From: Arenicola marina
Lineage: Eukaryota > Annelida > Polychaeta > Arenicolidae
Reading direction: 5' to 3'
Assembly: GCA_964019135.1 (NCBI GenBank)
Contig: OZ025258.1
Location: 32,110,186-32,174,185, forward strand
DNA: 64,000 nt
Shown here: positions 22,118 through 32,955 of the stretch, piece after piece
How the letters are laid out: each line of letters starts with the position of its first letter
Position numbering within the stretch: the first letter of the stretch is position 1
Program-made: the position numbers and the translations under genes
Notes under the pieces: generated by a model
Database searches by the model: none
The model's input: only the letters and a program-made list of their open reading frames with translations
Told to the model about the DNA's origin: nothing

Positions 22118-25100
22118 GTAGGAAGATGTATACCTAAATACATGTACCAGTAATATGTTTTCTTGGCATTATGAATTATGTCGAATAGACTTTGTCTTGT
22201 TTCATAATTTATATTTAGAATGTGAAGCAACAATATCTCATGCATTGTTTGGGTTACTTAAAGAAACTCATGTGAGAGATTTTACTATTTTACTAGTACA
22301 TTTGATATATGATATAGCGGTACATGTCCATCATATCCATTATACATGCAAATTTATATCTTTATACACAGCAGATTAAATTTACTCACGTTTACAATGA
22401 CAGAAACTGGTCGCTGACTTAGAGGGCAATCCAATGCTGTACCTGAAGATGATGAGAAAGAGAAAACAGGAGGAAGTGGAATCATCTGGACTTGTGTCTT
22501 TACTGAAGGTAATGCTACCGGTACTTGGCTATTTTGACAATATTGTACCGATATGGTTTGTTCAGCTCTTCTCATGTGGGTTTGGGAGTCTCCACCACAC
22601 ACTGAGGTTTAGACCAACAAACAATAGTTCCATCTTTAATCTCGCACAATATCTGAATCTGAAGCCAAGTTTGGCCCGTGCATGTGGGTACAAATCTCGC
22701 AGGGTGGCCTGAAATACTACCGTATTTAATGCTATCCTTGCAGTGTGCGCTGCTCGGAGTCAGAGAGCGGTGCTGTTATTCCTTCACCGATGAAAGATCC
22801 CAACGTGTTTACCGGTACTGGCACAACCTATACACATACCTACTCTACATGGTTTCACAACCTATACACATACCTACTCTACATGGTTTCACATATCGAT
22901 GATGTTGACGATGTACAGACCATATTATCATTATTGTGTGTGTGTACCACGTGTTGCTGGTTTATTTTGCAGTCTCGCTTTATGAAGAAGCTGCAAGGAG
23001 ACCGGTACACCAATAAGCTGGTGACACAAGAGGAGTGCAAAGCCAAGTTGTCTGAGGTGACCCAGGGGATGTTGAAAGTTTACCAATATTCTCAAGGTGA
23101 GCCGGCCTCGATATATTGCTTGTGACTAGATGTTACGCTGGTCAGCGAGCTTCTCTTTTATCAGTAAGCTTGTATCATTGTGCCGGAGGTCGGGGGTTTG
23201 CGTCCCGTCTTTTAAATACCTATGTTCGTGCAGGATAAAGATTTCATGTTCTTCTGGAAGAGATTACGTTCTTACTCCCCGAGACATGGCTCTGCTTTAC
23301 ACTTGATGCTCCTTACTGACTCAAAATTACTTTTAACATTCTCAAATCAACCTGCCAACATATACACACATAGTATTCCATGTACCAGTTAACGGAACTC
23401 AGTTAACTGTAGATAGTCATGAGCTGTCTATCAGCATTTTATTAGTACACTCAGTAACGTTTAAGGATTAACATATAAAAAGTAAATATAGTGACCTTTA
23501 CCGTTTTGATCTTAGCTACCAGATTGAACTTTTGACATGGGAAACATGTCGGTCGCTGTAAATTTATATATGTCGACTGGTTTTAATATCAGTGTTTAGC
23601 ACAGTGAAATAACAGGAGCTGTGGTGTGTGTGTATATCTTGTAATATTACTTGTTTGTCTTCCGTAATATTGCTGACAGCTGTAATCTGGTTCACCCACA
23701 GAGGCGAAAGGGCAGCGGTTCTCCAAGAGATTGGCAGCCAAGCGCGCCACCTTGCGGCAGATGGTGAACAACGCGGAGAACACACCCGTCAGAGGGCCGG
23801 GATCTGGCATCCCCATCCCCCCGCCCCTACCGGAAACCAAGGAAACCGTGGTGGGTGGTGGCCCCCCCGGAGCGCGGGTGCCACCCCCTCCCCCACCAGT
23901 ACCACCGCCCATGCTCACGCCCTTCAAAGACTTGAGCAATATTGCGGTAAGAATAGACCTGTTAAACAATATCTATCCAACGCGAAAATACTCTTTTAGT
24001 ACTGAATGCCATGTTATGGTAGATATAGGGTTATGTTTTATCACTCATTTATTGTTCATTATCTATTGATTACTATTTATATTTGGTTAAAATTCTATCC
24101 CCAAAATAAAATTAAGTTATGGAAAAATTGATAAAACATATATTGTTATCATTTATTACTCAGATACTATTCAGTAAAGGCTTATTACTATTTATTATAT
24201 GGTCAAAGTCCTATTGCATAAGGGAACTAAAGTATAATAAAGATAAAGCATCTGTCTGTCCTAATAATAACCACCTCGCTTCCATACGACATAATAATAG
24301 TAACAACTTGCACAACGGTGGTTCCGTTATCCTGGCTTTACCGATGAGTTGTGTTTGTCTTTGAACAGTCCACGCCGCTCAACAACGACCTGAAGAGACG
24401 GCCTCTCCGACGAGTGTAAGTGTCCCTATAACCACGGCGCCGCAGCCTTACCGCTGCCAGCCTAACCTGTGGCCTTCCTATCGGCTATAACCACGGCGCC
24501 GCAGCCTTACCGCTGCCAGCCTAACCTGTAGCCTTCCTACAGGCTATAACCACGGCGCCGCAGCCTTACCGCTGCCAGTCTAACCTGTGGCCTTTCTACC
24601 GGCTATAACCACGGCGCCGCAGCCTAACCTGTGGCCTTCCTACCGGCTATAACCACGGCGCCGCAGCCTAACCTGTGGCCTTCCTACCGGTTATAACCAG
24701 GGCGCCGCCGCCTAACCTGTGGCCCCCTACCTGCTATAACCACTGTGCCGCAGCCTTACCGCTGCCAGCCTAACCTGTGGCCTTCCTACCTGCTATAACC
24801 ACGGCGCCGCAGCCTTACCGCTGCCAGCCTAACATGTGGCCTTCCTACCTGCTATAACCACGGCGCCGCAGCCTTACCGCCGCCAGCCTAACCTGTGGCC
24901 TTCCTACCGGCTATAGCCACGGTGCCGCAGCTTTACCGCTGCCAGGCTAACGGCAATACTCATCAGCTCCCACGTTAAAGCCTTACGTCGTGGCTCGAGT
25001 GTGATCTTTACATAGGGATAATTAGTGATTAGTTGTGCAGCTGAAGCTGTGAACGCGATGCTGGTAACTACTATTTTATAACTAACTTGATTAGTTTTAT

Positions 25101-27504
25101 CTTCCTATTTCTGAGAACAAAAGAGTCAGGTGCTTACTTTACACTTTGCCGTCAATTTCGACTTCTGTCCCACGTGTCGAGTCAGTCACACTGTATTGAT
25201 CGACGTGTCTCGGAGCCTCGTGATGTCACATGTTGGAGGTTACACTGTATTGATTGACGTGTCTCGGAGCCTCGTGATGTCACATGTTGGAGGTTACACT
25301 GTATTGATCGACGTGTCTCGGAGCCTCGTGATGTCACATGTTGGAGGTTACACTGTATTGATCGACGTGTCTCGGAGCCTCGTGATGTCACATGTTGGAG
25401 GTTACACTGTATTGATCGACGTGTCTCGGAGCCTCGTGATGTCACATGTTGGAGGTTACACTGTATTCATCGGCCTGTCTCGGAGCCTCGTGATGTCACA
25501 TGTTGGATGTTACACTGTATTAATTGATGGACGTTTGCTTCAGGGATTCCACGGCGTCCCTTGTCAACGTTCACCAGGAACTGTTGTCTTCCAACCCCCT
25601 GACGCGCCTAAAAGCCACAAAGCACGGCAGGTAAGTCTCATGTGGCAGTCTTCCAACCCTCTGACGCGCCTAAAAGCCACAAAGCACGGCAGGTAAGTCT
25701 CTTGTGGCAGTCTCCCAACCCCCTGACGCGCCTCAAAGCCACAAAGCACGGCAGGTAAGTCTCATGTGGCAGTCTCCCAACCCCCTGACGCGCCTCAAAG
25801 CCACAAAGCACGGCAAGTAAGTCTCATGTGGCAGTCTCCCAACCCCCTGACACGCCTCAAAGCCACAAAGCACGGCAGGTAAGTCTCATGTGGCAGTCTC
25901 CCAAACCCCTGACGCGCCTCAAAGCCATAAAGCACGACAGGTAAGTCTCATATGGCTCTTTCTTTTTCTTTTTAATTATTTCTTTATTTCACCACAACTC
26001 ATCAACATCAGCATACATCCAAAATCAGTAGCACATAACATCAATATATTGGAGGTTCATATTTTTCGTATTTTTTCATTTATATTGATACCACTGGCTT
26101 TGTTTGGTTCCAAAATTCCACGCGCTTATATATATATATATATACAATAGACCGGTTTCAAAATACAAAACCCATGGTAAACATTATTTTATCTTCAGTA
26201 TATCTAGCTCTATAAATATATCTTTTGAAAATAAGGAACATATGGTCTATCAGTTAATTGTGCCTATCTGTTACCCCCAAAATGATATTAACATTTGATA
26301 AGTATCCACTGATATCAATATATGGCCAAAGATGAGCTTTTACTTGCTGCCATAGTAACTGAGTTTCTTGGAAGTCCCCAAAAAATGTGTTCTATTGTTT
26401 CGGGTTTCCTTCTGCAAAATGAACATAAAATGTCTTCAGTTATGCCCCATTGATACAGTTGGTCATTTGAAGGTAAAATTAAATGCCTTTTCGAAATCGA
26501 CAAAGAGTAGTAAGCCTGGTCGTTTTCGCGTGTATTAAATATTCCAATGTGTCATACACCAAGCGTGCATTTTCACCTATATATCGATTTGTTTGAAATC
26601 CTGTTTGAGTTGGACTAATGACACTTGGAAAAACATTTTTTAACCTAGCTGCTATTGTGCCCGATAATAATTTTTTAGTCCGTGTTTAGCAATGATATGG
26701 GCCTCCGATATTTCACAACAGTGTGTATATCCTGTAGACAGTAAATTGAGAAAGGCAACTGGTTCTCCTTAGGTAGTCCCTGGTCAGGCCGAGAGTGGCG
26801 GTGGTGTATTCGATTCTCACCTGTGCAAATCATTTAACTGGTATACGATTAAGCTTAAGTGGTCTTAGGCTAACGACAAATGCACATATGGAGATATACA
26901 AAGAACACAAGTATTGTCTCAGCTCACCCAAGACGAAAGCGATAAAGGCATAGCTTATAGGGGCCGGCGCGACAGCTCAGTGGGCTAGAGCGCTCGCATT
27001 GAGTGCTCTGGTCACCTGAGAGCCTAACGGCACGTGGGTCGGTGGTTCGAGCCCTGCTGTGGCTATGTCTGTGTGGTCGCAGGATAAAGATCCCATGTCT
27101 TTCTTCGTAAAGAGTAGGGGGTTACCCCCGGGGACATGGCTCCACTCTCCCTTCCTTCTCCCATTGACGCGATATGACCAAAAGTGGTTAAAGCGTCCTG
27201 AATAATCAACCAACCATAGCTTATATATAGTGTTGCAGACTGACTGAATGTTGTTACAATGTCAGCCCCCCCCCCTTTCCTCTTTCAGATCCCCCGGCGG
27301 CACCCCGCAGAGGAGGAAGCGGTTCAAGGCGGCCAACACGAGCTGTGACAGTCTGGAGTGGGCCGACCCCTCAACAGCTCGGAGCCCCTCAGCCAGGCCT
27401 TCCTCAGGATCATGGAGCAGAAGTTCAGGAACGTGCGCAGTCCCAGTCCGGCGTGTAGTCCGTCAAACGCTACTGCCTTCAGTCCGGGCGGATTCACTCC
27501 CTAG
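21920..27504 (+). CDS. PRR11-like: Proline-rich PRR11-like protein, seven coding exons
   Basis: Exons with matching GT/AG sites and phases are 21,920-22,117; 22,404-22,508; 22,973-23,096; 23,702-23,946; 24,369-24,415; 25,544-25,630; and 27,289-27,504, about 340 residues. The N-terminus is acidic (MADVDELDLSGAGFELVDTP). Exons 2-3 are charged and helical. Exon 4 holds poly-proline runs (VPPPPPPVPPP) followed by MLTPFKDLSNIA. Across the exon 6/7 junction the frame reads RSPGGTPQRRKRF, and the final part has QKFRNVRSPSPACSP. The SPGGTP motif followed by a KF..RSPxP tail is what I recall of the PRR11 C-terminus; PRR11 is a vertebrate cell-cycle-linked protein. MTFR-family proteins have a related SPGG motif and are the main alternative. 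Exon 7 contains an apparent one-base loss near 27,368. Confidence 0.65.
22404..23096 (+). CDS. PRR11-like: PRR11-like gene, exons 2 and 3
   Basis: Exon 2 (22,404-22,508, 35 codons) follows ACAATGACAG and encodes KLVADLEGNPMLYLKMMRKR, ending at AAG|GTAATG. Exon 3 (22,973-23,096) follows TTTATTTTGCAG and encodes SRFMKKLQGDRYTNKLVTQE, ending in phase 1 at CAAG|GTGAGC. Both are basic/acidic helical segments without a recognised domain. Confidence 0.72.
23165..23310 (+). mobile_element. Diverged SINE fragment sharing the same body
   Basis: CAGGATAAAGATTTCATGTT, a short gap, then CCGAGACATGGCTCTGCTT match the central body of the SINE at 26,960-27,215. The upstream GGTCGGGGGTTTGCGTCCC could be a decayed B-box region. 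It lies in intron 3 of the PRR11-like gene. Confidence 0.6.
23702..24415 (+). CDS. PRR11-like: PRR11-like gene, exons 4 and 5
   Basis: Exon 4 (23,702-23,946, 245 nt) follows TTCACCCACAG and encodes a basic stretch (RFSKRLAAKRATLRQ), then the proline-rich region and FKDLSNIA, ending at GTAAGA in phase 0. Exon 5 (24,369-24,415, 47 nt) follows TTTGAACAG and encodes STPLNNDLKRRPLRR plus two bases. Its donor GTAAGT is immediately followed by the 59-bp array. Confidence 0.75.
24422..24955 (+). repeat. 59-bp minisatellite abutting the exon 5 donor
   Basis: Units start GCTATAACCACGGCGCCGCA and repeat about ten times. Some units are shortened by loss of CCTTACCGCTGCCAG. The array begins a few bases after the GTAAGT donor of exon 5. 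Each long unit holds CCGCTGCCAG, an acceptor-like end. Confidence 0.92.
25180..25543 (+). repeat. 54-bp minisatellite running into the exon 6 acceptor
   Basis: Six units of GTTACACTGTATTGATCGAC plus a 34-bp remainder end in a diverged unit. That last unit (TTAATTGATGGACGTTTGCTTCAG) supplies the polypyrimidine tract and AG of exon 6. The other copies have GTGTCTCGGAG at the same place, so the acceptor seems to belong to the array's founding sequence. Confidence 0.9.
25544..25630 (+). CDS. PRR11-like: PRR11-like gene, exon 6
   Basis: This 87-nt exon has an acceptor GTTTGCTTCAG and a perfect donor CAG|GTAAGT. It completes the codon left by exon 5 and encodes DSTASLVNVHQELLSSNPLT then RLKATKHG. 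It leaves AG, which exon 7 completes as Arg before SPGGTP. Phase agreement on both sides is the main support. It is flanked by minisatellites on both sides. Confidence 0.7.
25631..25945 (+). repeat. 62-bp minisatellite spanning the exon 6 end and donor
   Basis: Five further copies of the exon 6 end (CCTGACGCGCC...AAAGCACGGCAG) follow, each with its own GTAAGT at about 25,693, 25,754, 25,817, 25,879 and 25,940. Units also hold TCATGTGGCAG, which could act as an acceptor, making 44-nt decoy exons that would shift the frame if included. Confidence 0.94.
25957..26790 (-). mobile_element. Internally deleted L1-like LINE with 3' tail
   Basis: On the minus strand, sequence near 26,690-26,480 encodes RT peptides (ISPTQTGFQTNRYIGENARL and LLLFVDFEKAF). 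The next part, 26,480-26,315, encodes a C-terminal zinc-knuckle segment (ITEDILCSFCRRKPETIEHIFW). Everything between FVDFEKAF and that segment, including YADD, is missing. The left end on the minus strand has AATAAAG and an A-rich tail at about 25,957, so the 3' terminus is preserved. It lies in the last intron of the PRR11-like gene. Confidence 0.75.
26960..27215 (+). mobile_element. Full-length tRNA-derived SINE with 11-bp TSD
   Basis: The head resembles a tRNA: A-box-like ACAGCTCAGTGGGCTAG, then the B box GGTTCGAGCCC, followed by an unrelated ~150-bp body ending AATAATCAACCAAC. CATAGCTTATA flanks it on both sides (26,949-26,959 and 27,216-27,226). Other copies or pieces lie at 17.3, 23.2, 35.9 and 51.3 kb. 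Transcription would be by RNA polymerase III; mobilisation would need a LINE partner. Confidence 0.9.
27289..27504 (+). CDS. PRR11-like: PRR11-like gene, terminal exon with apparent frameshift
   Basis: After CCTTTCCTCTTTCAG the exon reads SPGGTPQRRKRFKAANTSCD then SLEWADP. From about 27,368 the conserved-looking continuation (LSQAFLRIMEQKFRNVRSPS and on to FSPGGFTP and TAG at 27,502) is in another frame. The break sits at a run of four C (GACCCCTC). One missing base would join the two halves. It may be a sequencing error, an allele, or real loss. Confidence 0.6.
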
Positions 27505-28838
27505 GGGGGTGGGGGCGGGGGGGGGGGTTGGGGGGGGGGGTGTGGGTACACATCCCCAGTCCGGCGTGTAGTCCGTCTAACGCCACTGCCTTCAGCCCGG
27601 GCGGATTCACTCCCTAGGGTGGTGGTGGCGGGCGGGGGGGGGGGGGGTTGGGGGGGGGGGTACACATCCCCAGTCCGGCGTGTAGTCCGTCAAACGCTAC
27701 TGCCTTCAGCCCGGGCGGCTTCACCCCCTAGAGGGGTTGGAGGGGTATACATCCCCAGTCCGGCGTGTAGTCCGTCTAACGCTACTGCGTTCAGCCCGGG
27801 CGGATTCACTCCCTAGCACAGGCACAGTAAATCAGTGGAGGGGGGAGGCTGGAACTGAGCGACAGGCACCCGCTTCAACCCCCAACATCGCACCTTTAGC
27901 GCGCTTGACGGCCCCGTAAATGCCTAAGTCCGATTTCTAAGTATTTATTTATTTCATTAAAAAGTAAATGAGACCTGTACTGCCGTCTAGCCGCGACAAA
28001 TAAAGAATTATGCAACGGCAACAACCAACTCCGAACAGATTGAGCAAAAATGGCTGACATCGCGAGAATTCGCCTGCGAGATCTCAGGCACAGTGCGCGA
28101 TATGACGATTGGTCAGCTTTCACATGACGCTCATGTGGGGAGGTACTCCTAAAATCTGTCATTTTGATTAATCACATCATAGGGAGATGCTATGCAAATG
28201 TTCGTCCCGATTCAACAAATTTTGAAGTTGCATCCCTGTGTCACGTGACACATTTTCGACTGCCAACCAATCAGATGCATCTCGCTGACTGATGTCAGCC
28301 ATTTTTGCTCAATCTGTTCCGGAGTTGGTTGTTGTCGTTGCATATTTTTTATTTGTCGCGACTGCACGGCAGTACAGGTCTCGTTTACTTACTGATGAAA
28401 TAATAAATTACTTAGATATCGGACTTAGGCATTTACGGGGCCCGTCAAGCGCGGTAAAGGTGCGACATTAGGATTGAAGCGGGTGCCTGTCGCTCAGTTC
28501 CAGCGAGAGTTGGACACCTTGTGTCTTCAGTATGCGTTGTGGGGGGCCCTACCCCCCCCCCTGGCCTCCCCCCTCCACTGATTTACTGTGCATGTGCTCC
28601 CTAGGGGGGTTGAGGGGTTACACAATCCCCAGTCCGGCGTGTAGTCCGTCAAACGCCACTGCCTTCAGTCCCGGGCGGATTCACTCCCTAGGGGGGTGGG
28701 GGCGGGGGGGGGGGGGTACACATCCCCAGTCCGGCGTGTAGTCCGTCTAACGCCACTGCCTTCAGTCCGGGCGGATTCACTCCCTAGGGGGGCGGGGGCG
28801 GGGCGGGGGGGGGGGGGGTACACATCCCCAGTCCGGCG
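27446..28838 (+). repeat. Minisatellite made of the terminal coding sequence and stop codon
   Basis: CAGTCCGGCGTGTAGTCCGT ... GGCGGATTCACTCCCTAG, the end of exon 7 with its stop codon, recurs at least six more times, separated by G-rich spacers of variable length. A foldback transposon splits the array at 27,817-28,596, and the assembly gap truncates it on the right. Confidence 0.93.
27817..28596. mobile_element. 780-bp foldback DNA transposon (hAT-like) with 8-bp TSD
   Basis: The left end CACAGGCACAGTAAATCAGT and the right end (reverse complement CACATGCACAGTAAATCAGT) are followed by long inverted arms that include TGAGCGACAGGCACCCGCTT and GAGCAAAAATGGCTGACATC. The right arm has about 60 bp absent from the left. 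CTCCCTAG flanks both ends (27,809-27,816 and 28,597-28,604). An 8-bp duplication suits hAT. No transposase is encoded. Confidence 0.88.
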
Positions 28839-29038
28839 NNNNNNNNNNNNNNNNNNNNNNNNNNNNNNNNNNNNNNNNNNNNNNNNNNNNNNNNNNNNNN
28901 NNNNNNNNNNNNNNNNNNNNNNNNNNNNNNNNNNNNNNNNNNNNNNNNNNNNNNNNNNNNNNNNNNNNNNNNNNNNNNNNNNNNNNNNNNNNNNNNNNNN
29001 NNNNNNNNNNNNNNNNNNNNNNNNNNNNNNNNNNNNNN
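28839..29038. other. Assembly gap of 200 N
   Basis: Exactly 200 undetermined bases interrupt the stop-codon minisatellite. The round number suggests a placeholder rather than a measured length. Confidence 0.99.
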
Positions 29039-29039
29039 A

Positions 29040-32000
29040 ACCCATGGAGTAGTGAAGCGACGTGACCTTTACCCTGTGTTTTATCTCGTTCAGCGAGTGA
29101 CGAGTCTCATCACAAGGTCACTGGTGTCGTTGACACTGGTTGGTGGTCGCTTCTCCCACTGGAGCGTGGCAGGCCAGCGCCACGGCCAGGGGGCGGGGCG
29201 GTCGTCCAGACTACAAGTCCAACAATGGGGTCCTGGGCTGTGTCTGTCCGAAGGTTATTGCGCCGGTTTAAAGTTTACCAAAGTGCTTACTCAGTCACAC
29301 AGCATACCCTGACATCGAGTCAACCATATTTATTTAACATTATTCGTTCGAAATGATTGATGCATTCTAGTTTTTATCTTTTTAACGTATACCAGCTTTT
29401 ATTTTCGAGAACTGTATATATCTGCGTTGGAGGGACATATTCTACCACGAGGGCATGATCTAAGCAGCAACTGGGTCGTTTGGTGGTCATGAGAGTTGAC
29501 AAGACGTTCCCTTGTCTTCTTGGGACGAGTCACCTGACCACGTGGAGCCGGCCGGAAGAACAGTGAGAAAGCAACGAAACCCTCATCCCAGTTCTCCAAA
29601 AAAATCAGTCCGAACCTTTCGGTTACTGCCAATGAAGATCTTTATGATTGTTTTCTGCCGAGGCATTATTTCATTTGATTGTTCGCGGCCATCATCAATA
29701 CTTAGTTTCCGTAGTGGTTTCCAAGTATGTTTGTAGCATTTGTGTTTATTTGATTAGGCTGGGACACCAAGACGTTTATGTGTTGGCAGAGTTCGTATTT
29801 GGGGACGCTATATTACAAACACATGTACGCGTATGTGACGACTGGCATTCTTTTATCACGATACTTTTTTATTGTATAATATGTAAGTATGTATTATTTT
29901 AACATGGCCAGGTCTTTTCACCTGTACAGCTGAGAAACAAGTGCAAAAAGATATACGCGCCTTGAATTTGTTTATTTGGTGTTTTTGCATTTTAGTTGAG
30001 TGTTAATTGCATTATAAGTAGTAAGTGTCCGAGCAAATTTCCGAAAGCTATCTGAAAGATCAAAAGGTTAGGCAAGTAATGTATTTTAATTCGATGTTCC
30101 CCGCCACCTTTTTTCACCAACTTTGTCCATAGCTTAGATGTGCGACGACATTTCTCTGACAATCTAACTAAAATTTGCCAAAGAGGTAATATTTGTAATC
30201 GATATTTAAAGGGTTCATGTAGCTAACACTATGGCCATCAAGTTGAAATGTGTACAGGCATGGCTCTAACATGATTATCGTATAGTGTTACCAGACTTTG
30301 ATAACCTGTCACTAGTCCAATACTCATCACTATGTAACCCATCTAATGAACGAAGCGTAGTGTTTGTAAAGGCAATGATCATATATATTACCTGATATGG
30401 CGACTGAGAAATCTGATCGATGTTGAAATGCGGTTATTATTTTTTCAGATAATTTGCAGGCTTGTGTTTTTATTGATATGCCCCAGACGCTTGTCCACCC
30501 ATTGTGCCGCTCTGGATACCATGGCAACCGCATCACTTACTGTGGCTGGGCATCGCATTCCTGTGGCACTTGAATCTGGAGGCCCAACCAACCTCCAGAC
30601 GAGATAAGGCCGACAATTTGGATGATTCAGAAATATATATCCAGGGCCCGTATAGATTGTAGCTGTGTCTGTTATTGGCGAGGGGGCAGTCTCCTCACTG
30701 TCTGGCTGTACAAGTGGTTGGTACTATAGTAGTCATATATAATTATCCATGTCGTGAGGCGTTTTGGTGATCCTGCAGCACTCAAGGGGATCTTTATGCC
30801 GATCTGCTTGGTTGCCCGTTAATACGGATTCTCACCAGCTTTGTGTACATTTAGTCTTCTATAGCGAAAACACATTATGAACGTATTTGGTTTCAGTTTA
30901 CTTTCATTCCTAGCATGGGATTTATTTCACCCCAGTACCCTGTGTGACCTTCAGGATAACTTAGAGTGGAACCCGTCTGAAGGTCACATGTGACAAAACC
31001 GGTGGCCATTAAACCTTTCTAGTATCTGTCAAACATGGCACTTAACACTGTTGTGTCGATTTGTGGGATTCCGCTTTTAGGTGTATAAGCAATCCTACCC
31101 TGATTATGTTGTATGTTATGCATGTAGTTACATTCCTGTAATACATTACAGAAATTCAGTTTGGGTTTGTTGTAACTTGCTCTTGCCAACACTTTGATTG
31201 GTACAATAGCAGTTTTAGGGGATTAAATATAATTATTTGATCAAAAAACGTCAGCAAATACCTTCGACATTTTAGATTTCACGAGTTTGTTTAATTGATT
31301 TTACTGAGATTTATGTTTGGGGAATATGCCTGGAACACACTGCAACTTATTTCACAAAACTCCTTAACGGTCGCCACAGTAATCACCGTTGTCCTGAGTC
31401 TCATGTGATGTCATTGGGCGCTAAAATATCTGATGTTATCGGTCGCAGCTCCCACCCCAACTTTCATAGCATTTGTAGTGGCTATTACACCTTCTCCTTT
31501 AGAATTTATATGTCCGCATATCCCTTCAGAGCTTACCTGATAAGTATAAATTGACTTCACGATTTTGCGTATGGCTGCTAGCCAATGACAATGAGCACAC
31601 GTTATCAAAGTTAGTGCCATCTTGGCATTTATTATCGCCACTGAACAATCTCGGCATTGAGCGCTGAACACATTACAAACTGCACATTTTGAACACATAC
31701 AGTATATAGATTACAATAATCAATCAAACTCCATTAGAAGTGACAGACGCCATGCAAATGAAAATTCGCATGGATGTATCCATCACATTATCATCACATT
31801 AGTCACGGCGCCAGGCTGATCTTCTCAGACCCATCCTGTGATAAGGAATTTCACACCACTCGGCAAATTGGGCAACGTCACGCGAGGTACTGGCCTCACT
31901 CGACATGCCTGACGACTCAGCCATGTGGCCCAGTGACCCCATGAGACAAACTATATCGCTTGGTAAGTTGTCAAGCCGATGGTGCAATCAATGTACATCT

Positions 32001-32270
32001 GAACAGTATCTTGGTCAACGAGGAATCTTACAGTTGGTTCTACTTATCTTGGTTAACGAGGAATCTTACATTTGGTTCAACTCATCTTGGTCAATAAACA
32101 AAATTGTTACACTTACAGAATTATAACTTATATAATATAATATTTATAGTAAAATATAATGGCACTTTAATAACATGCGACCCGACGGTACATATTGGTC
32201 CGTATTTGGTGCTGTTTATTGAATAGCAACGTACAACATTACTGTGGACACTGCTGCCGTCATCAACATA
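29040..32270. other. Intergenic stretch, nothing recognised
   Basis: Apart from short spurious frames I see no exon with coding-like composition, no tandem array and no clear mobile element here. Confidence 0.5.
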
Positions 32271-32273
32271 TGA

Positions 32274-32955
32274 TTATCGGGGTCCGTTCGCTTTCTCTAT
32301 CACCATTTGCATCAATTGAGTCGTTGTACTTGAATGGCAGATGGCGTTCCGTCGCCGCGACAAATTATACGAGTTACTGGTTCGGGAAATCACGTGATGA
32401 ATGCTCATGACATCTTCGCTGGCAGAAGTGGGGCCTTCGTTTGGTTGATTGTTTTCTTTACCGCCGGAGTTGAGTTCAGATGCGCACTGGTTATCTAACC
32501 GAGGGTTTGGGTCGTTTTCAACCGATAACTGGGTTTCCCCAGCTACCCGGATGCATTCATGATTTATATTCCGAATAGCGTTTTGATTAAGTCCTGGTGA
32601 CCCAACTGTGCTTCCCTCAGCAGCCGGAGTGACGTCATTTCTGCAATCCCCACCAGCGGGCGAGACCCGCAAATCGGAATCCGACGTTGTGACGTCACCA
32701 GCGGTCTGTTCCGTCCTAGATGCCCGACGCTGGCACCGACGACGTAGCGTGGTGACGTCATCGGGAGTTAGGTCGGCAAGGATGTCCGCGACACCATGAC
32801 GACGCCGACTCACCTGGTTACTGTTTTGGCGCGACGGACGTTGTTGTCGTCTGCTCCTGTTTCCATGGCCACGATTAGAGTCGTTTTCTTTGAGAACGTG
32901 CATTTTAATATTGCCTAGTGTGTCAACGGGAACACCAAATGGTAATCTTCTAAAT
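32274..32955 (-). CDS. Unrecognised ORF, possibly a terminal exon
   Basis: The minus strand is open from a TGA near 32,965 to a stop at 32,274. The ATG at 32,903 gives 209 residues; the upstream open part adds RLPFGVPVDTLGNIK, and CATTTAG just before it could be an acceptor. The product is hydrophilic, rich in Arg, Ser, Asn and Thr (RRQQRPSRQNSNQVSRRR; DILADLTPDDVTTLRRRCQR), with no membrane segment. Composition and length look more coding than the other frames around it. I do not recognise a family. It could be the cytoplasmic tail exon of a gene whose other exons I missed. Confidence 0.4.
32630..32760. promoter_or_regulatory. Three perfect CRE palindromes (TGACGTCA)
   Basis: TGACGTCA occurs at 32,630, 32,690 and 32,753. 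CREB/ATF factors bind this site. All three fall within the unrecognised ORF in one frame, encoding DVT(T/P), so they could reflect a peptide repeat instead. Confidence 0.35.

Noticed and set aside
26968..27060. Genuine tRNA gene
   Set aside because: A and B boxes are present, but the head does not fold into a clear cloverleaf, is followed by a SINE body, has a target-site duplication and recurs in several truncated copies.
27248..27571. The uninterrupted frame past 27,368 as the true C-terminus of the PRR11-like protein
   Set aside because: It runs into low-complexity G-rich repeat translation, whereas the alternative frame gives QKFRNVRSPSP and a stop that is itself copied in the array.
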